8,852 nt of DNA from contig CAZPBO010000072.1 in assembly GCA_964584815.1 (NCBI GenBank), positions 1 to 8,852 on the forward strand. The letters are read 5' to 3'. Below the pieces are notes generated by a model. The model made no database searches. It saw nothing but the letters and a program-made list of their open reading frames with translations, and was not told the DNA's origin. Made by a program: the position numbers and the translations under genes. Every line of letters starts with the position of its first letter. Position 1 is the stretch's first letter. Positions 6,006 through 8,852 of the stretch are shown piece after piece. This DNA comes from CAZPBO01 sp964584815 (GTDB lineage Bacteria > Planctomycetota > SKW154).

Positions 6006-6656
6006 CTACTTCTTCACCCCTATATCGTCATCCGCCTTCTTCACATCGGGTCCTGCAGACCACAAGTCATATGCGCCAGGGTTGAAACCGTTGGGTTTGC
6101 CCAAACTGTCCCTTGGGTCGGGCGCGCCGTTCAGCGTTATGCGGCTACGCGCAACATTCCCCTTATCATCCTCCTCCAGATTGTCATAGCGATACTCCCT
6201 GCCCCACGGGTCAAGTAACTCCCCTCTTTTGCCCACATCGTGCTCCACATCTATATTCTCCTTTGTCAGGTAAGGCTTGCCGTGGTTGAGCGGCGCACCC
6301 GCACTCACCTCCCCCGTCACATCCTGTATCTGCTTATGCAGCGTAACCTTCTTGAAGTTGCGCGAATTGAACGGGTCAGGATAAAGCCACGCCAGATGAT
6401 ATAGCAGACAAGCAGAACCACTTACCCTGGCACCGTTGGGCAGCGTAAAGGGGGCATCATAACCGTCAGGCGGATAGCCGCGCGTCTCCTCAAAATAGGA
6501 ACCCAATGCGCTCCGTAACTGCGCTATAAACGCGTGCGCTTTCTGCAACTTCGCCGAACGCCCAGGTCCCGCAACCGCTATCACCACTATCGTCATCAGT
6601 ATCGCAAGTATGCTCATCACCACCAGCAACTCTATCAATGTGAAGCCCTTTCGCAT
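6006..6656 (-). CDS. prepilin/pseudopilin, GspG-like
   Basis: 216 aa. Leader MRKG, then FTLIELLVVMSILAIL with Glu at mature +5. C-terminal GspG-type signature: LLDPWGREYRYDN (147-159), YDLWSAGPD (196-204) and ADDDIG (208-213). In GspG this region forms a calcium-binding loop closing the globular domain; the Asp residues are kept here (204, 209-211) but the final Asn-Trp is lost and the protein ends VKK. A long insert between helix and signature (about 60-145) makes it larger than the roughly 140 aa major pseudopilin. ATG 6656 is chosen over the GTG at 6665 because that GTG lies in the ribosome binding site AGGAGG (6665-6670). The leader then becomes the same MRKG as the next gene. It follows the upstream prepilin by 12 nt. 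It could be a second, specialised major-type pilin. Confidence 0.88.
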   Translation of the reverse strand: MRKGFTLIELLVVMSILAILMTIVVIAVAGPGRSAKLQKAHAFIAQLRSALGSYFEETRGYPPDGYDAPFTLPNGARVSGSACLLYHLAWLYPDPFNSRNFKKVTLHKQIQDVTGEVSAGAPLNHGKPYLTKENIDVEHDVGKRGELLDPWGREYRYDNLEEDDKGNVARSRITLNGAPDPRDSLGKPNGFNPGAYDLWSAGPDVKKADDDIGVKK

Positions 6657-6664
6657 TTCGGGCA

Positions 6665-6670
6665 CCTCCT
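6665..6670 (-). promoter_or_regulatory. ribosome binding site that decides the prepilin start
   Basis: AGGAGG on the minus strand, overlapping the TAG stop (6669-6671) of the upstream prepilin and 8 nt before ATG 6656. The possible GTG start at 6665 falls inside this site, so it is not used. The overlap also implies coupled translation of the two prepilins. Confidence 0.75.
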
Positions 6671-7190
6671 ATCTCTCCTTTCGTTGCTCCCAGTTGCAGA
6701 TGTCATCCCCGTTGCCCGGCTCATTATACTGGTCCTTGCCGTCAGGTCCTGCAGACCACAAATCGTACATCGGCTCGTTGTAGTCCTCACCCCTGTTGTG
6801 GATGTTCGGGCGCAGCGTCATATTCTCGTCATACGATGACCTATACCGCATCGGTCGCCCGAAAGCGTCCGCTATCACATCCGTCTTCTCCCTCTGCGAA
6901 TAGACATATGTGTCCCTATCTTTCCGCAGATACCCCTCCAACGCCTTCGTCAACACCGCAATTCCTGAGTCGTCATTCGGTCCCTTCCAATCCGCTATCG
7001 GTGGCACCGCTTCCTGATTGTCGTCCATATACTGGTCAAGCGCCGTCTTCACCGCGTTTATCACCGCAAGCGTCTTCGTCTTCTTCGCACGAACCATCAC
7101 ATTCGGCACAATTGACACCACTATCGTCACCAACACCCCAAGTATCACGATAACAATCAACAACTCAATCAGCGTGAATCCTCGCCTCAT
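6669..7190 (-). CDS. prepilin/pseudopilin, GspG-like (closest to the classical form)
   Basis: 173 aa. Leader MRRG, then FTLIELLIVIVILGVLVTIV with Glu at mature +5. Past the helix, KTKTLAVINAVKTALDQYM (37-55) is the GspG pattern of a helix packing on the sheet. The C-terminus carries DAFGRPMRY (108-116), YDLWSAGPDG (142-151) and GDDICNW (161-167), which line up with the GspG blocks DPWGNPYxY, xxxLGADG and xADIGNW. Asp150 and Asp162/163 sit where GspG binds calcium. In classical systems GspG is the major pseudopilin forming the piston-like fibre of the type II secretion system. First of four prepilin genes. ATG 7190 has GGGAG at 7198-7202. The gap to the upstream symporter gene is 41 nt, without a convincing promoter or terminator. 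No secretion ATPase, secretin or platform gene accompanies it. Confidence 0.9.
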   Translation of the reverse strand: MRRGFTLIELLIVIVILGVLVTIVVSIVPNVMVRAKKTKTLAVINAVKTALDQYMDDNQEAVPPIADWKGPNDDSGIAVLTKALEGYLRKDRDTYVYSQREKTDVIADAFGRPMRYRSSYDENMTLRPNIHNRGEDYNEPMYDLWSAGPDGKDQYNEPGNGDDICNWEQRKER

Positions 7191-7231
7191 CTCACATCTC
7201 CCAAAACAGACCGCTTCCGCGGACTCCTCCG

Positions 7232-8773
7232 CTATTCTGACGCCTCTCCCTCTCCCTCCTGCTGCATCTTCTCCCTTAACATATCCTCCATATGACGCTC
7301 CACATCCTCAGGCGGCTCGGTCAAAAGACTCACCACTAATGCCGCACAAAAAGCCGCACCAAACGCAGGCACCAACTCATATATCACACTCTTGCTCCAA
7401 CCCAGCCCCTTCCACAAAAGCGTTACAATCGGTCCCACAACTATGCTCGCAAGCGCCCCCTGCCAACTTAATCTCCGCCAATAAAGAGCAAGTATCACAA
7501 TCGGTCCAAACGCCGCCCCCAGACCAGACCACGCCACCAGCACAAAGTTGAAAACAGAACTTCCCCGCGCCGCAAGTCCCGTCAAAAGCGCACACACCAC
7601 AAGAATCCCCACCACAACCCGCGCTACAAACACAAGCCGCCTCTCACCACCTCCTTTCCCCAACGCCCTTCTGCCTATGTCCTCCGTTATACACGACGAT
7701 ATCACAAGCAGTTGCGAGTCCACCGTTGACATAACCGCAGCAATCACCGCCGCCGTCACAAGCCCCAATAGCACCGGTCCCAAATGCTGACTCGCCAACG
7801 CGCTGAACGCCAACTCCCTGTCCAGATGACCACCAACAAAAATATCGGCAGGACTCACAAAAAGCCGCGCCGCAAGTCCCGCAAACACCGCTCCCCACGC
7901 CATCACCACATTCCATATCGTCCCAACAAGCATACACTTACGCAGAAACGCCGTCCTCCTTATTGACATATACCTCACCAATATGTGCGGATTGCCCGGC
8001 GAACCCAAACCTATCCCCACCATCCCTAATGCTGTAACAACCCCGAAACAAAACACATCCACAGGATTGTATTTTATGCCATATTGCGCAAACAGCCTTA
8101 GGTGTTCATCAGATGCGAGTTTGGCAAGAAGCGCCCCAACACCGCCTGCTTTCACTACCGCCACAACTGGCAACACCACAAGCGCCACTATCATAAAACA
8201 CGCCTGAACCACATCTGTCAGCGATACCGCAACAAATCCACCCAAAACAGTGTAAACGCCCACTATCGCCGCCGTCACCAGCACCCCCACCGTCAACGAC
8301 ACCCCAAAAGCCCCGCTCACCGCCTTGCCACCACCAACCATCTGCGCCGATACATACAAAAAAAACAGAAATGTTATCACCAGAGAACTCGCCCATATCA
8401 AAACCTTGCGTCTGTCACCAAGACGCTCCGACAGAAACGCCGGCACAGTTATTATGTTGCGGTTGTGGGTGTAGCGCCGCAAACGCCTGCCCAAAAACAC
8501 AAACTGAAACATCTCAACAACAATATAACCTAATGCCGCCCAAACCGCCGCCACACCAAACATATACGCATAACCGCTCAACCCCACAACCAACCACGAA
8601 CTCCTACCTGATGCCACCGCACTCAACGCCACCACCCATTCGTTCATCTTCCGCCCGCCCAGAAAAAAATCCCCCAAATTCCTCGTCCGCCTCAACATCG
8701 CCCACACCACTACCACACCCACTATCCCAAGATAAGCCACAAACGCTATCAGTGTCGCTACCTGCGCACTCAA
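7232..8773 (-). CDS. putP: sodium:solute symporter, PutP (Na+/proline) type
   Basis: 513 aa, about 13 membrane helices, inner membrane; length matches E. coli PutP (about 500). PutP-specific blocks are DFFLGGRKMNEWVVALSA (35-52), TDVVQ (186-190, with Asp187), GSPGNPHILVRYMS (257-270), AAVMSTVDSQLLVISSCITE (345-364) and AWSGLGAAFGPIV (414-426). Ser349 and Thr350 match the Na+-site residues Ser340/Thr341 of E. coli PutP, and Arg41 matches Arg40. However, the position of PutP Asp55, important for Na+ coupling, is Gly56 in the segment ASGRSSWL (54-61). The substrate is therefore uncertain: proline or another amino or organic acid. The long charged cytoplasmic tail is Glu-rich (about 487-513). The start is TTG at 8773 with GGAGGAGG at 8781-8788; no in-frame ATG upstream of the first helix exists. 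It overlaps the preceding gene's stop, and its relation to the prepilin genes downstream may only be shared transcription. Confidence 0.9.
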   Translation of the reverse strand: MSAQVATLIAFVAYLGIVGVVVVWAMLRRTRNLGDFFLGGRKMNEWVVALSAVASGRSSWLVVGLSGYAYMFGVAAVWAALGYIVVEMFQFVFLGRRLRRYTHNRNIITVPAFLSERLGDRRKVLIWASSLVITFLFFLYVSAQMVGGGKAVSGAFGVSLTVGVLVTAAIVGVYTVLGGFVAVSLTDVVQACFMIVALVVLPVVAVVKAGGVGALLAKLASDEHLRLFAQYGIKYNPVDVFCFGVVTALGMVGIGLGSPGNPHILVRYMSIRRTAFLRKCMLVGTIWNVVMAWGAVFAGLAARLFVSPADIFVGGHLDRELAFSALASQHLGPVLLGLVTAAVIAAVMSTVDSQLLVISSCITEDIGRRALGKGGGERRLVFVARVVVGILVVCALLTGLAARGSSVFNFVLVAWSGLGAAFGPIVILALYWRRLSWQGALASIVVGPIVTLLWKGLGWSKSVIYELVPAFGAAFCAALVVSLLTEPPEDVERHMEDMLREKMQQEGEGEASE

Positions 8774-8852
8774 TCCTCACCCTCCTCCGATGTGAGGAAG
8801 TAAAACACCACCGCCGCACCTATTATCAAACACGGCACCACAAATAACAACA
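8770..8852 (-). CDS. C-terminal end of a membrane protein, cut by the window edge
   Basis: Reading left from the right edge, an open frame encodes one hydrophobic stretch (LLFVVPCLIIGAAVVFYFL) and then the acidic tail TSEEGED, ending at TGA 8770-8772. This stop overlaps the TTG start of the symporter (8771-8773), a typical translational-coupling arrangement. The symporter's ribosome binding site lies inside this frame. Only 26 codons are visible, so it could be the last helix of a larger transporter or a very small single-helix protein. Small accessory membrane proteins upstream of sodium:solute symporters are known, but I cannot assign this one. Confidence 0.55.
   Translation of the reverse strand, partial: LLFVVPCLIIGAAVVFYFLTSEEGED
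8781..8788 (-). promoter_or_regulatory. ribosome binding site supporting the TTG start of the symporter
   Basis: GGAGGAGG on the minus strand, ending 7 nt before the TTG at 8773. Because no ATG or GTG in frame lies between this site and the first membrane helix, it is the main support for a TTG start. Confidence 0.7.

Noticed and set aside
7201..7222. Small hairpin (CCGC-GGAA-GCGG) followed by TCTGTTTT between the symporter and the first prepilin gene
   Set aside because: A 4-bp stem and a broken T-run make an unconvincing terminator; it may be chance. Only transcript mapping would decide.
8102..8847. Several 70-160 codon frames on the + strand opposite the symporter
   Set aside because: They are His/Pro/Thr-rich translations antisense to a gene with clear PutP motifs and lack ribosome binding sites and recognisable domains.

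Overview
This 8.85 kb draft scaffold piece holds ten protein-coding genes, or ten plus one fragment at the right edge. It contains two 100-base runs of N. No rRNA, tRNA, CRISPR array, transposase or integrase is visible. The coding strands are strongly purine-rich, ATA is often used for Ile, nearly every gene has a GGAGG-type ribosome binding site, and gaps between genes are about 0-40 nt. Together with secreted proteins and type II/IV-type prepilins, this suggests a draft genome or metagenome bin of an uncultured, possibly thermophilic, diderm bacterium (Armatimonadota/Fervidibacterota-like or similar). That placement is a low-confidence inference from style, not from a marker gene.

Left half (+ strand, 80-4568) is one tightly packed run of five genes. 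First comes a MeaB/MeaI-type G-protein chaperone, overlapped by 8 nt by the large subunit of an adenosylcobalamin-dependent acyl-CoA mutase. The mutase looks like a methylmalonyl-CoA mutase overall, but its substrate-pocket residues (Phe103, Gln221, with Ala130) match isobutyryl-CoA mutase (ICM). The order chaperone then mutase follows the G-domain then mutase order of the fused enzyme IcmF. The B12-binding small subunit is not in the window and may lie just upstream. The run continues with three envelope genes: a secreted Lys-rich protein (interrupted by N), a membrane-anchored zinc-finger (anti-sigma-like) protein with no sigma factor beside it, and a secreted protein built from carboxypeptidase-regulatory-like beta-sandwich repeats (also interrupted by N).

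Right half (- strand, 8852-4574) converges on the first run with only 5 nt between the two stop codons. Reading leftwards it has the C-terminal end of a small or membrane protein, a PutP-type sodium:solute symporter that starts with TTG and overlaps it, and then four consecutive type II/IV prepilin genes (two GspG-like, one GspH/FimT-like, one GspI/PilV-like). No secretin, ATPase, inner-membrane platform protein or prepilin peptidase is present, so the pseudopilins must rely on machinery encoded elsewhere.

The best-supported surprise is the predicted ICM rather than MCM specificity. The next are the co-directional packing of this B12 enzyme with envelope/anti-sigma-like genes, the orphan four-pseudopilin set, and the apparent loss of the key Na+-site Asp in the PutP-like symporter.
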